Source of the DNA: Agrococcus sp.
GTDB taxonomy: Bacteria; Actinomycetota; Actinomycetes; Actinomycetales; Microbacteriaceae
Assembly (NCBI GenBank): GCA_031179215.1
Contig: JAPSIA010000002.1
Coordinates: 1 to 64,000 of the forward strand
Reading direction: 5' to 3'
Length of the DNA: 64,000 nt
In this document: positions 1 through 8,306 of the stretch, piece by piece
Numbering within the stretch: the stretch's first letter is position 1
How the letters are laid out: each line of letters begins with the position of its first letter
Position numbers and translations under genes: made by a program
Notes under the pieces: model-generated
Seen by the model: the letters and a program-made list of their open reading frames with translations, nothing else
Databases searched by the model: none
Told to the model about the DNA's origin: nothing

Positions 1-430
1 GGCCGATGACGAGGTCGTGGTCGCGCGCGAGGGCCGCGTACTCCGTCTCCGAGACGTCGTGGTCGTGGATGTGCAGCTCGACCCCCTCGCCGAGGCCGGC
101 GATGAGCCCGGGCAGCAGCACGACCGCGGCGCTCGGGAGCGTGACGACATCGACGCGGCCGGCGACGCCCTGATGGAACGCCGCGAGCCGCGACTCCACT
201 CGGGCCACGACCTCGGCGACCTCGACCGCACCCGTCGCGAGCAGCCGGCCGGGCTCGGTGAGACGCACGCCACGACCGGCGGGCTCGATGAGGCGCAGCC
301 CGAGCGAGCGCTCGATGACGCGGATGCGCTGCGAGACCGCAGAGGGGGTCACGCGCAGCGCGCGAGCTGCCGCCGCCATGCTGCCCCGCTCGCCGAGCTC
401 TCGGAGCAGCGCGAGATCGCGGAGTTCCAT
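1..430 (-). CDS. LysR family transcriptional regulator (3' end beyond window)
   Basis: Only the first 143 residues are inside the window, so the ORF track misses it. I translated it from the complement: it opens MELRDLALLRELGERGSM and runs straight into a LysR winged HTH (residues about 3-60, with AAAARALRVTPSAVSQRI as the recognition part). The start of the effector-binding domain follows (VDVVTLPSAAVVLLPGLI). LysR proteins bind as tetramers upstream of target promoters and respond to a small co-inducer. It is transcribed away from the EamA transporter at 495, with 64 bp between the two starts, the classic arrangement for a LysR regulator controlling its neighbour. Ligand unknown. Confidence 0.9.
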   Translation of the reverse strand, partial: MELRDLALLRELGERGSMAAAARALRVTPSAVSQRIRVIERSLGLRLIEPAGRGVRLTEPGRLLATGAVEVAEVVARVESRLAAFHQGVAGRVDVVTLPSAAVVLLPGLIAGLGEGVELHIHDHDVSETEYAALARDHDLVIG

Positions 431-494
431 GCAGGAACGCTACACGGTCGGTTCTCGAACCTTCGCTGGTGCTGCACGATGGCGCCGTGCTCGA

Positions 495-1487
495 ATGTGT
501 CGTGTGACGATCCGCGAACGCCTCCTCGGTGCGCTGGTGGCCATCCTCTGGGGCCTCAACTTCCTGGCGATCCACCTCTCCCTCGAGCAGTTCCCGCCCT
601 TCTTCCTCGTGGCGCTGCGGTTCGCGCTGCTCGCGCTCCCGACGCTCCTGCTCGTGCCGAGGCCCGACGTGCCGCTGCGATGGCTCATCGGCTACGGCCT
701 CGGCTTCGGCACGCTGCAGTTCCTCTTCCTGTACTGGGCGATGGCCACGGGCATGCCGACCGGGCTCGCCTCGCTCGTGCTGCAGGCATCCGCTCCCATG
801 ACCGTGCTGCTCGGCGCGACCGTGCTCCGCGAGCGGCTCGACCGGGGCCAGGTCGTGGGCATCCTGCTCGCGGTCGCCGGCCTGACGGTGATCGGCACGC
901 AGCAGCTGGGCACCGCAGCGCTCGGGCCCTTCCTGCTCACGCTGCTCGGCGCGCTCGGCTGGGCGCTCGGCAACCTCTCGAGCCGCTTGGCTCGGCCGTC
1001 GAAGCCGCTCCACCTCACCCTGTGGATGTCGGTGGTGCCCGTCGCGCCGATGGCGGCGGTCGCGCTCGTGATCGAGGGACCGGTCAGGATCGCCGACTCC
1101 TTCGTCGGGCTCACGGAGCCGACGGGGCTGTGGGCGCTCGCCGGCCTCGCCTACACCGTGCTGCTCGCGACCGTCGTCGGCAGCGGGCTCTGGACGTGGC
1201 TGCTGAGCCGCCATCCCTCCTCTCGAGTCGCGCCCTTCTCGATGCTCGTGCCCGTCGTGGGCCTGCTCACCGCGTGGATCGTGCTGGGCGAGACGCTGAC
1301 GCCGGTCGAGATCGCGGGCGCGTCCGTCGTGGTGCTCGGCGTGCTGCTCGGCTCCGGCTCGCTGTCGACGCTGCGCGCGGGTGCTCCGCGCCCCGCCGCG
1401 GCGAGCCGCTCGCATCCTGACGGCGAACCCCCCGAGCAGCAGGACGACGGGGACCGTCGCGCGGTCCCGGCCTCCGAGCGGACGTAG
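495..1487 (+). CDS. EamA/DMT family transporter
   Basis: Ten-helix drug/metabolite transporter of about 330 residues, with two EamA repeats. The first opens with LVAILWGLNFLAIHLSLEQF, the typical WGxNF signature. The second begins near ALGWALGNLSSRLA. The ORF track starts at 258, but that would bury the LysR gene; I start at ATG 495, with GTG 504 (VTIRERLL) as an alternative. Members export amino acids, metabolites or drugs across the inner membrane; the substrate cannot be read from the sequence. Divergent from and probably regulated by the LysR gene. The C-terminal tail after about residue 295 is polar and Pro/Arg-rich, presumably cytoplasmic. Confidence 0.88.
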   Translation: MCRVTIRERLLGALVAILWGLNFLAIHLSLEQFPPFFLVALRFALLALPTLLLVPRPDVPLRWLIGYGLGFGTLQFLFLYWAMATGMPTGLASLVLQASAPMTVLLGATVLRERLDRGQVVGILLAVAGLTVIGTQQLGTAALGPFLLTLLGALGWALGNLSSRLARPSKPLHLTLWMSVVPVAPMAAVALVIEGPVRIADSFVGLTEPTGLWALAGLAYTVLLATVVGSGLWTWLLSRHPSSRVAPFSMLVPVVGLLTAWIVLGETLTPVEIAGASVVVLGVLLGSGSLSTLRAGAPRPAAASRSHPDGEPPEQQDDGDRRAVPASERT

Positions 1488-1523
1488 CATCGAGGAGATC
1501 GCGCTCGTACACCTGGAGGCACC

Positions 1524-2531
1524 GTGACCGACGTCGTCATCGCCGGAGCCTCGGGCTTCATGGGCAGGCACCTCGCCGCCGCGTTCCGGCGCGACGGCCG
1601 CGCGGTGCGCACGATCGGCAGGCGCACCGTCGGCGCCGGCGCAGCGGATGCGTCGTGGGGGGACGCGGATGCGCTCGCGCGAGCGGTCGACGGCGCCGCG
1701 CTCGTCATCAACCTCGCCGGCAAGCCCGTGCACGCGCGCTACGACGACGCGAGCCGCGACGAGATCCTGCGCTCTCGCGTCGCGACGACGAGGGAGCTGG
1801 GCGCAGCGATCGCGCGCGCCGCGGCGCCCCCTCCCGTGTGGCTCAACCAGTCGACGGCGACCGCCTACTCCCACACGACCGCTCGCGCCCACACCGAGGA
1901 CGACCCGATCGGGCAGCACGGCTTCTCGGAGGACGTCGCCCGCGCGTGGGAGCGCGAGCTCGAAGCTGCCCAGGTGCCCGGCACCCGCACGGTCGCGATG
2001 CGCACCGCGATCGTGCTCGGCCACGACAGCGAGGCGACGCAGCTGCTGCTGCGGCTCGCGCGGCTCGGCCTCGGCGGACCGCAGCTCGACGGCTGGTGGT
2101 TCCCCCACGAGCGCTACCGCTCCTTCGGCGCCGGCCGCGGCACCGAGGAGGCGCGGGCGCCGAGCCGCGGCCGCCCCACGCGCGGCCGCCAGCGCTTCTC
2201 GTGGATCCACATCGACGACGTCGTCGGCGCGGTCCGCCACCTCGAGGCGACGCCCGCGCTCGACGGCCCCGTGAACCTCGCGGCACCGGAGGCATCCACG
2301 AATCGCGAGCTCATGCGCCTGCTGCGCCGCACCGTGGGCATGCCGATCGGCATCCCCGCGCCGCGGTTCGTGCTCGAGGCCGCGACCTGGGCGCTGCGCA
2401 CCGAGAGCGAGCTGCTGCTCAAGAGCCGCTGGGTCGCGCCGTCGCGGCTGCTGGCCTCGGGATACCGGTTCCGGCAGCCGCGGCTCGATGCGGCGCTGCG
2501 GGCGATCTGGGCGGAGCGCCGCGCGCGCTGA
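1524..2531 (+). CDS. TIGR01777 family NAD-dependent epimerase/SDR39U1-like
   Basis: Extended SDR-like protein of 335 aa with the Rossmann glycine motif at the N-terminus (VVIAGASGFMGRHLAAAF). The family signature WLNQSTATAYS follows mid-protein, and the C-terminus (ASGYRFRQPRLDAALRAI) matches the DUF1731 domain. Biochemical function of TIGR01777 proteins is not established; they resemble nucleotide-sugar epimerases. Between about residues 200 and 230 there is a basic insert (RGRPTRGRQRFSW) before the conserved WIHIDD segment, making it slightly longer than the usual 300 aa. GTG start. It ends just before a convergent terminator shared with actP. Confidence 0.88.
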   Translation: MTDVVIAGASGFMGRHLAAAFRRDGRAVRTIGRRTVGAGAADASWGDADALARAVDGAALVINLAGKPVHARYDDASRDEILRSRVATTRELGAAIARAAAPPPVWLNQSTATAYSHTTARAHTEDDPIGQHGFSEDVARAWERELEAAQVPGTRTVAMRTAIVLGHDSEATQLLLRLARLGLGGPQLDGWWFPHERYRSFGAGRGTEEARAPSRGRPTRGRQRFSWIHIDDVVGAVRHLEATPALDGPVNLAAPEASTNRELMRLLRRTVGMPIGIPAPRFVLEAATWALRTESELLLKSRWVAPSRLLASGYRFRQPRLDAALRAIWAERRAR

Positions 2532-2576
2532 GCGCGTCGGAACGCGCGCCCGCGTGCCGTGCGCGCCAGAGCGAGC

Positions 2577-2616
2577 ATCCCGGGATCGCGGCTCGGCTCG
2601 AGCGCGATCCCGGGAT
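2577..2616. terminator. Bidirectional terminator hairpin
   Basis: Perfect 14-bp stem (ATCCCGGGATCGCG and its complement) around a 12-nt loop, placed between the convergent ends of the TIGR01777 gene and actP. It lacks a long T tract, as is usual for high-GC actinobacterial terminators. Confidence 0.65.
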
Positions 2617-2624
2617 CGGCGGCG

Positions 2625-4205
2625 TCAGTGCTCGGTCGCCTTCTCCGCGCCCGCGCCCGTGAAGGAGCGCACCTCCATCTCGGCCTGCTTGCCGTCGTGG
2701 TCGGGCTCCGGCTTCGAGACGAACGTGCCGATGATGCCGAGCACGAACGCGAGCGGGATCGAGACGATGCCCGGGTTCGACAGCGGGAAGACGCTGAAGT
2801 CGGCGTCGGGGAACATCGACTTCGGGGTGCCGGAGACCGCTGGCGAGAAGACGATCAGCAGCACGCACGAGACGAGCCCCCCGTACATCGACCACAGCGC
2901 CCCACCCGTGTTGAAGCGGCGCCAGAAGAGCGAGTAGAGGATCGTCGGCAGGTTCGCGCTCGCGGCGACCGCGAACGCGAGGGCGACGAGGAACGCGACG
3001 TTCTGGTTCTGCGCGATGATCCCGCCGACGATCGCGACGACGCCGATCACGACGACGGTGATCCTCGCGACCTTGACCTCAGCGCCCGGCGCGACGTCGC
3101 CGCGCTTGATGATGGATGCGTAGATGTCGTGCGCGAAGGAGGTCGCGGCAGTGATCGCGAGCCCCGCGACGACCGCGAGGATCGTCGCGAACGCGACCGC
3201 GGAGATGAGCGCCATGAGGAACGGTCCCCCGAGCGCGAGCGCGAGCAGCGGCGCTGCCGCGTTCTCGCCGCCCGGGGCGTCGGTGAGCACCTCCGGGCCG
3301 ACGAGCGCCGCGGCGCCGAACCCGAGCACGAGCGTGAAGAGGTAGAAGATGCCGATGAGCCAGATGGCCCAGACGACGCTGCGCCGCGCCTCCTTCGCCG
3401 AGGGCACGGTGTAGAAGCGCATGAGCACGTGCGGCAGGCCCGCCGTGCCGAGCACGAGCGCGAGCCCGAGCGAGAGGAAGTCGACCGGGTTCGTGTACCG
3501 CAGCCCCGGGGCGAGGATCGCCTCCCCCTCCGGTGATGCCTCGACGGCGAGGCGCAGGAGCGCGTCGAAGTCGAAGCGCACGACGAAGAGCACCATGAGG
3601 GTCATGACGCACGCGCCCGTGATGAGCAGCGCGGCCTTGATGATCTGCACCCACGTGGTGCCCTTCATCCCGCCGAAGATGACGTAGACGATCATGAGCA
3701 GCCCCACCGCGGCGATCGTGACGTCCTTCGCGATCGGATCGGTGAACCCCATGAGCAGCGCGACGAGCGTGCCGGCGCCGGCCATCTGGGCGACGAGGTA
3801 GAAGAAGCACACGGCGAGGGTCGCGAGCGCCGCGGCCATCCGCACGGGCCGCTGCTTGAGCCGGAAGCTCAGCACGTCGGCCATCGTGAAGCGGCCGGTG
3901 TTGCGCAGCAGCTCGGCGACGAGCAGGAGCGCGACGAGCCACGCGACGAGGAAGCCGATCGAGTAGAGGAAGCCGTCGTAGCCGGCGATCGCGATCGCGC
4001 CGCAGATGCCGAGGAAGCTCGCCGCGGAGAGGTAGTCGCCGGCGATCGCGATGCCGTTCTGCCTGCCCGAGAACGACCGGCCCGCGGCGTAGAACTCGTT
4101 CTCGCTCGCCTTGCGGCGCGAGACGCGGAAGACGATGAAGAGCGTGACCGCGACGAACGCCGCGAACACGACCATGTTGATGACGGGGTTGATCTCCTGA
4201 TCCAT
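2625..4205 (-). CDS. actP: Cation acetate symporter (SSS family)
   Basis: Sodium:solute symporter of about 526 aa with 13 or more predicted helices, close to the family length for ActP. Supporting segments are the N-terminal FVAVTLFIVFRVSRRKASEN, the conserved FYAAGRSFSGRQNGIAIAGD and ADVLSFRLKQRPVR. Such carriers bring in acetate and other short monocarboxylates with Na+. The ATG at 4205 overlaps the stop of the DUF485 gene (TGATG), so the two are translationally coupled; GTG 4208 is an alternative start. The DUF485-actP pair (yjcH-actP) is the standard arrangement. A sugar or different monocarboxylate substrate cannot be excluded. Confidence 0.9.
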   Translation of the reverse strand: MDQEINPVINMVVFAAFVAVTLFIVFRVSRRKASENEFYAAGRSFSGRQNGIAIAGDYLSAASFLGICGAIAIAGYDGFLYSIGFLVAWLVALLLVAELLRNTGRFTMADVLSFRLKQRPVRMAAALATLAVCFFYLVAQMAGAGTLVALLMGFTDPIAKDVTIAAVGLLMIVYVIFGGMKGTTWVQIIKAALLITGACVMTLMVLFVVRFDFDALLRLAVEASPEGEAILAPGLRYTNPVDFLSLGLALVLGTAGLPHVLMRFYTVPSAKEARRSVVWAIWLIGIFYLFTLVLGFGAAALVGPEVLTDAPGGENAAAPLLALALGGPFLMALISAVAFATILAVVAGLAITAATSFAHDIYASIIKRGDVAPGAEVKVARITVVVIGVVAIVGGIIAQNQNVAFLVALAFAVAASANLPTILYSLFWRRFNTGGALWSMYGGLVSCVLLIVFSPAVSGTPKSMFPDADFSVFPLSNPGIVSIPLAFVLGIIGTFVSKPEPDHDGKQAEMEVRSFTGAGAEKATEH

Positions 4206-4564
4206 CACGCCGCTCCCCGCTGCTCGCCCTGCTCCATCCGCGCCGCGAGCGGATCCGCCTGGGGGTCGTAGACGCGGTTCGCCCAGCGGCTGTAGAGCAT
4301 GGTGATCGCGAAGGTGGAGACGAACTGGCCGAGGCCGAACAGCAGGCCCACGGTGATGTGGCTCTCCCCCAGTCGCGCGGCGAAGAAGTCGGGCGCGAAT
4401 CCCGCGAGGAGCACGTAGGCGAGGTACCAGGCGAGGAAGAGGGCCGTCATCGGCAGGATGAAGGCCATGAAGGTGCGGCGGAGCCGCTGGAACTCCGGTG
4501 AGCGCTGCATCTCGACGCTGCGCTCGGCGATCGACGTGGATTCGGGCATGTGCGGCACTCCCAT
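4205..4564 (-). CDS. DUF485 domain membrane protein (YjcH-like)
   Basis: Small membrane protein of 119 aa with two hydrophobic helices, matching DUF485 by the pattern FQRLRRTFMAFILPMTALFL and the second helix ending FAITMLYSRWANR. The family is almost always cotranscribed with an acetate symporter, as here. It is probably an accessory subunit or assembly factor, although no defined activity is known. A polar N-terminal extension (about 20 aa) precedes the domain. The C-terminus is coupled to actP. A possible -10 element (TAGGAT) lies about 50 bp upstream at 4611-4616. Confidence 0.88.
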   Translation of the reverse strand: MGVPHMPESTSIAERSVEMQRSPEFQRLRRTFMAFILPMTALFLAWYLAYVLLAGFAPDFFAARLGESHITVGLLFGLGQFVSTFAITMLYSRWANRVYDPQADPLAARMEQGEQRGAA

Positions 4565-4660
4565 TCCCAGGCGCGACGCTGCGCCTGCTTCACCGATGAA
4601 GTGCCGCGATCCTATCCGCTGCTCAAGATGGCCTCAGGATCTCCGAGCGCGTCGTGCGCG

Positions 4661-4789
4661 TCACAGGTCGCGCGCCTGCTCCGCGGGCTCGGTCCCCTTG
4701 AAGCGGACGATGTTGACGATCGCCGCCGCGAGGCCGCCCCACAGGACGAGCATGCTGACGACCATCATGGCGATGGCTCCGGCAGTCAT
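4661..4789 (-). CDS. metS: Methionine/alanine importer small subunit
   Basis: A 42-aa protein with one transmembrane helix (GAIAMMVVSMLVLWGGLAAA) followed by a short polar tail ending TEPAEQARDL. It is below the ORF-track cut-off as a separate gene and appears there only as the tail of a long spurious ORF. Its ATG overlaps the stop of the upstream NSS transporter (ATGA), and this gene order is exactly that of metP-metS. In Corynebacterium glutamicum MetS is required together with MetP for secondary methionine and alanine uptake. Size, topology and coupling all fit. Confidence 0.88.
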   Translation of the reverse strand: MTAGAIAMMVVSMLVLWGGLAAAIVNIVRFKGTEPAEQARDL

Positions 4790-6318
4790 CGGATCACCTC
4801 CTCGTCGTGCTGCGGTGCGTCGAGCGGCGTCGTCGCCTTCCACTTCGGGATCGAGAGCAGGATGCCGGCGATGAGCGCCGCGCCGGCCGTGCCCCAGCCG
4901 AAGACAGCGAGCATCCACGTCGGGTAGCCGCCGTAGGGCGTCGTGACGGCCGTCACGAGCTCGAGCACGAGCATGATCGCGATGAGCGCCGGCGTGATCC
5001 CGGTGACGAGCACGACCCACCATCGCCCGAGCCTGATCGAGCCGTAGCGACTCATGTGCTCGGCGAGCGAGGGCACGCGGCGCACGCCCCACGCGATCGC
5101 GAGCATCGCGACGAGCGCGACGAGCAGGATGCCGAAGCGGTTGATGAAGTAGTCGGCGATGTCGAGCACGAGCACGCCGCTCGTGGTCGAGAACAGCAGG
5201 ATGCTGACGGCCGCCATGGGGACCGTCACGACGAGCGTCGCCTGCACGCGACCGAGCTCGAGCTTGTCGCGCACCGCAGAGATGACGACCTCGAGGATGC
5301 TCACGAGCGACGTGAAGCCCGCGAGCACGAGCGAGGTGAAGAACAGCACGCCCAGGAGCGCGCCGAGCGGTGCCTGCGAGATGATCGCCGGGAAGGCGAC
5401 GAACGCGAGGCCGATGCCGGCCGCGACGACGTCGGCGACCGCCGCCCCCGACGCCTGCGCGAGGAAGCCGAGCGCCGAGAACACGCCGATGCCCGCGAGC
5501 AGCTCGAAGCCGGAGTTCGCGAACCCGACCACGAAGGCCGAGCCCGTCATGTCGACCTTGCGCCCCACGTAGGACGCGTAGGTGATCATGATGCCGAAGC
5601 CCACCGAGAGCGAGAAGAAGATCTGGCCGAAGGCGCTCGCCCACACCGCGGGGTCGAGCAGCGCGGCCCAGTTCGGGGCGAAGAGCGTCTCGAGGCCCTC
5701 GATCGCGCCGGGCAGCGAGAGCGCCTGCACGACGAGCGCGCCGAACGCCAGCAGCAGCACGGGGATGAAGACGACCGAGGTGGCGCCGATGCCCTTCTGC
5801 ACGCCCAGCGCCATCACGGCGATCGTGACGATCCAGATGATCGCCATGGGGATGAGCACGGCGGGCACGAACTGCAGCGTGACCTCGTTGTCGGCGGCCT
5901 GCAGGAACTCGCCGAAGAGGAAGCCCTCGGGATCCTCCCCCCACGCCTGCGTGAACGAGAAGCCGATGTACTGCGTCGACCAGGCGAGGATCGCGGCGTA
6001 GTAGACGGCGATCACGACGCAGATGGCGACCTGCCACCAGCCGATCCACTCGAGCTTGCGCGAGATGCGGGCGAAGGCCAGCGGCGCCGAGCCGCGCTGC
6101 GAGTGGCCGATGGCGTAGTCGAGCAGCAGCAGCGGGATGCCGGCGACGAGCAGCGCCACGAGGTACGGCAGGATGAACGCGCCGCCGCCGCCCTCGTACG
6201 CGACGTAGGGGAAGCGCCAGATGTTGCCGAGGCCGACGGCGGAGCCGATGGCGGCCATGATGAAGACGGTCTTGTTCGAGAACCGCCCGCGATCGATCGG
6301 GGCCCTGGTGACGGTCAT
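4786..6318 (-). CDS. metP: Sodium-dependent methionine/alanine transporter (NSS family)
   Basis: Neurotransmitter:sodium symporter family member of 510 aa. The first helix carries the family hallmark AAIGSAVGLGNIWRFPYVAY, which forms the Na+ and substrate site around the unwound part of TM1; about 12 helices are predicted. Pairing with the overlapping metS-like small gene identifies it as the MetP type rather than a general NSS carrier. ATG start with AGGAGAG upstream. It is divergent from the alpha-glucosidase gene across 167 bp. I saw no clear SAM riboswitch or T-box in that interval. Confidence 0.9.
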   Translation of the reverse strand: MTVTRAPIDRGRFSNKTVFIMAAIGSAVGLGNIWRFPYVAYEGGGGAFILPYLVALLVAGIPLLLLDYAIGHSQRGSAPLAFARISRKLEWIGWWQVAICVVIAVYYAAILAWSTQYIGFSFTQAWGEDPEGFLFGEFLQAADNEVTLQFVPAVLIPMAIIWIVTIAVMALGVQKGIGATSVVFIPVLLLAFGALVVQALSLPGAIEGLETLFAPNWAALLDPAVWASAFGQIFFSLSVGFGIMITYASYVGRKVDMTGSAFVVGFANSGFELLAGIGVFSALGFLAQASGAAVADVVAAGIGLAFVAFPAIISQAPLGALLGVLFFTSLVLAGFTSLVSILEVVISAVRDKLELGRVQATLVVTVPMAAVSILLFSTTSGVLVLDIADYFINRFGILLVALVAMLAIAWGVRRVPSLAEHMSRYGSIRLGRWWVVLVTGITPALIAIMLVLELVTAVTTPYGGYPTWMLAVFGWGTAGAALIAGILLSIPKWKATTPLDAPQHDEEVIR

Positions 6319-6485
6319 CGCGAGCTCTCCTCCGGCAGCGCCGACGCTGATGGGACGGGCACCACCATGCCACAGTTCTCGAGCCGTCGGGCGTCGTCTC
6401 CTTCACCGCTCCCGCGGTGAGGCCGCCGACGATGCACTCGGCGGATGGGCAGACGCGCTCAGGTGCATCCGCATAGCCTGGTGCC

Positions 6486-8138
6486 ATGACCGACGCATCG
6501 CTGCAGTCCGCCGCACAGGCCGCCTCCACCGCCGGTGCCGAGTGGTGGCGCTCCGCCGTCATCTACCAGATCTATCCCCGGTCCTTCGCCGACGCCTCGG
6601 GCGACGGCGTCGGCGACCTGCCGGGCATCGCCGCACGGCTGCCGCACGTCGCCGAGCTCGGCGTCGACGCCATCTGGCTGAGCCCCTTCTACCGCTCCCC
6701 GCAGCGGGACGCGGGCTACGACGTGAGCGACTACTGCGACGTCGACCCGCTGTTCGGCACGCTCGACGACTTCGACCGCATGCTCGAGACGGCGCACGGC
6801 CTCGGCCTGCGGGTGATCGTCGACCTCGTGCCCAACCACTCCTCGAGCGAGCACCCGTGGTTCCAGGAGGCGCTCGCCGCCGGCCCCGGGAGCGCGGCGC
6901 GAGCCCGCTACATCTTCCGCAAGGGCAAGGGCGAGCACGGCGAGCTGCCGCCCAACAACTGGCAGAGCGTCTTCGGCGGACCGGCGTGGACGCGCGTCGA
7001 GGACGGCGAGTGGTACCTGCACCTGTTCGACGCCTCGCAGCCCGACTTCGACTGGGAGCACCCGGAGGTCGGCGACATGTTCGTCGACGTGCTGCGGTTC
7101 TGGCTCGACCGGGGCGTCGACGGCTTCCGCGTCGACGTCGCCCACGGCAACGCGAAGGCGCCGGGGCTGCCCGACGTCGACGAGGCGCTGCTCGCGGCCG
7201 GCTCGATGGAGTCGCCCTACTTCGGCCAGGAGCACGTGCACGAGATCTACCGCCGCTGGCACGACGTGCTCGCCGAGTACGAGGGCGACCGCGTGCTGTG
7301 CGCCGAGGCGTGGGTGCAGCCGCTCGAGAAGATGGCGCGCTTCGTCCGCCCCGACGAGATGCACCAGGCGTTCAACTTCGTCTACCTCGAGACGCCGTGG
7401 GACGCTCGGCGCCTGCGCGCCGTCATCGACGAGTCGATCGAGGCCTTCGGCGCGGTCGGCGCGCCGCCCACCTGGGTGCTGTCGAACCACGACACCATCC
7501 GCCACCGCACGCGCCTCGCGCTCGTGCCGCCGCCACCGCACGGCGCGGGCATCGGCCCGACCTCCGTGTCGAAGGCCGACCCGACCGTCTCGCTGCGTCG
7601 CGGTCGCGCGGCGACGGCGCTGATGCTGGCACTGCCCGGCAGCGCCTACGTGTACCAGGGCGAGGAGCTCGGGCTGCCGGAGGTGACGGCGATCGAGCCG
7701 CACCAGCGGCAGGACCCGACCTTCCACCGCACGCAGGGCGAGCTGTGGGGCCGCGACGGCTGCCGCGTGCCGATCCCGTGGGAGGCGGACGCTCCCGCGT
7801 ACGGCTTCAGCTCCACGGGCGAGAGCTGGCTGCCGCAGCCGCCGGAGTGGGCGACCCTCGCTCGCGACGTGCAGGCCGGCGACCGGGGTTCGACGCTCGC
7901 GATGTACCGGCGCGCCCTCGAGCTGCGGCGGGAGCTGGGGCTCGGCACCGGCGAGCTCGAGTGGCTCGACGTCGGTCCGACCGCGCTCGCGTTCCGCAAC
8001 GGCTCGCTCACGGTGGTCGCGAACTTCGGCCACGACGCGGTCGACGTGCCCCGCGGCGAGATCGTGCTGAGCTCGTCGCCGCTCGACGCGGCCTCGCTCT
8101 CGGCCGACGAGGTCGTCTGGGTCAGGACCCGCGCGTAG
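6486..8138 (+). CDS. GH13 alpha-glucosidase / oligo-1,6-glucosidase-type enzyme
   Basis: Cytoplasmic GH13 (alpha/beta)8-barrel hydrolase of 550 aa without a signal peptide. The four conserved regions are in order: DLVPNHSS (about residue 115), GFRVDVAH with the nucleophile Asp near 217, LCAEAW with the acid/base Glu near 273, and VLSNHD with the transition-state Asp near 336. QIYPRSF near the N-terminus is typical of GH13_30/GH13_31-type alpha-glucosidases that cleave maltose, isomaltose or sucrose-type substrates taken up by the cell. The exact specificity (GH13_17, 23, 29, 30 or 31) needs a phylogeny. It stands alone, with its own divergent promoter region. Confidence 0.9.
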   Translation: MTDASLQSAAQAASTAGAEWWRSAVIYQIYPRSFADASGDGVGDLPGIAARLPHVAELGVDAIWLSPFYRSPQRDAGYDVSDYCDVDPLFGTLDDFDRMLETAHGLGLRVIVDLVPNHSSSEHPWFQEALAAGPGSAARARYIFRKGKGEHGELPPNNWQSVFGGPAWTRVEDGEWYLHLFDASQPDFDWEHPEVGDMFVDVLRFWLDRGVDGFRVDVAHGNAKAPGLPDVDEALLAAGSMESPYFGQEHVHEIYRRWHDVLAEYEGDRVLCAEAWVQPLEKMARFVRPDEMHQAFNFVYLETPWDARRLRAVIDESIEAFGAVGAPPTWVLSNHDTIRHRTRLALVPPPPHGAGIGPTSVSKADPTVSLRRGRAATALMLALPGSAYVYQGEELGLPEVTAIEPHQRQDPTFHRTQGELWGRDGCRVPIPWEADAPAYGFSSTGESWLPQPPEWATLARDVQAGDRGSTLAMYRRALELRRELGLGTGELEWLDVGPTALAFRNGSLTVVANFGHDAVDVPRGEIVLSSSPLDAASLSADEVVWVRTRA

Positions 8139-8145
8139 GCCGCGG

Positions 8146-8172
8146 AGCGCGCCGGGCACGGCTCGGCGCGCT
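8146..8172 (+). terminator. Hairpin after the alpha-glucosidase
   Basis: Perfect 9-bp stem AGCGCGCCG / CGGCGCGCT with a 9-nt loop, 8 bp after the GH13 stop codon. No T tract. The remaining 135 bp to the M23 gene are GC-rich and show no other feature. Confidence 0.5.
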
Positions 8173-8306
8173 GTGCGCGCGTGGCGTGCCGTGCCGGCCG
8201 CGGCGTGACGCGCTCCGCGCGCGCCACAAGCCGTGCGGGGCGCTATCGGCTGCACGCGGCATCCCGAGCCCGGACGTGGCCCGCCGCGCTCGCCGCGGCG
8301 CCGGCG

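Noticed and set aside
4807-6420. 537-aa plus-strand ORF
   Set aside because: Antisense to metP, which has an unambiguous NSS signature.
6319-6485. SAM riboswitch or T-box upstream of metP
   Set aside because: The interval is only 167 bp, shared with a divergent gene, and I found none of the conserved elements.
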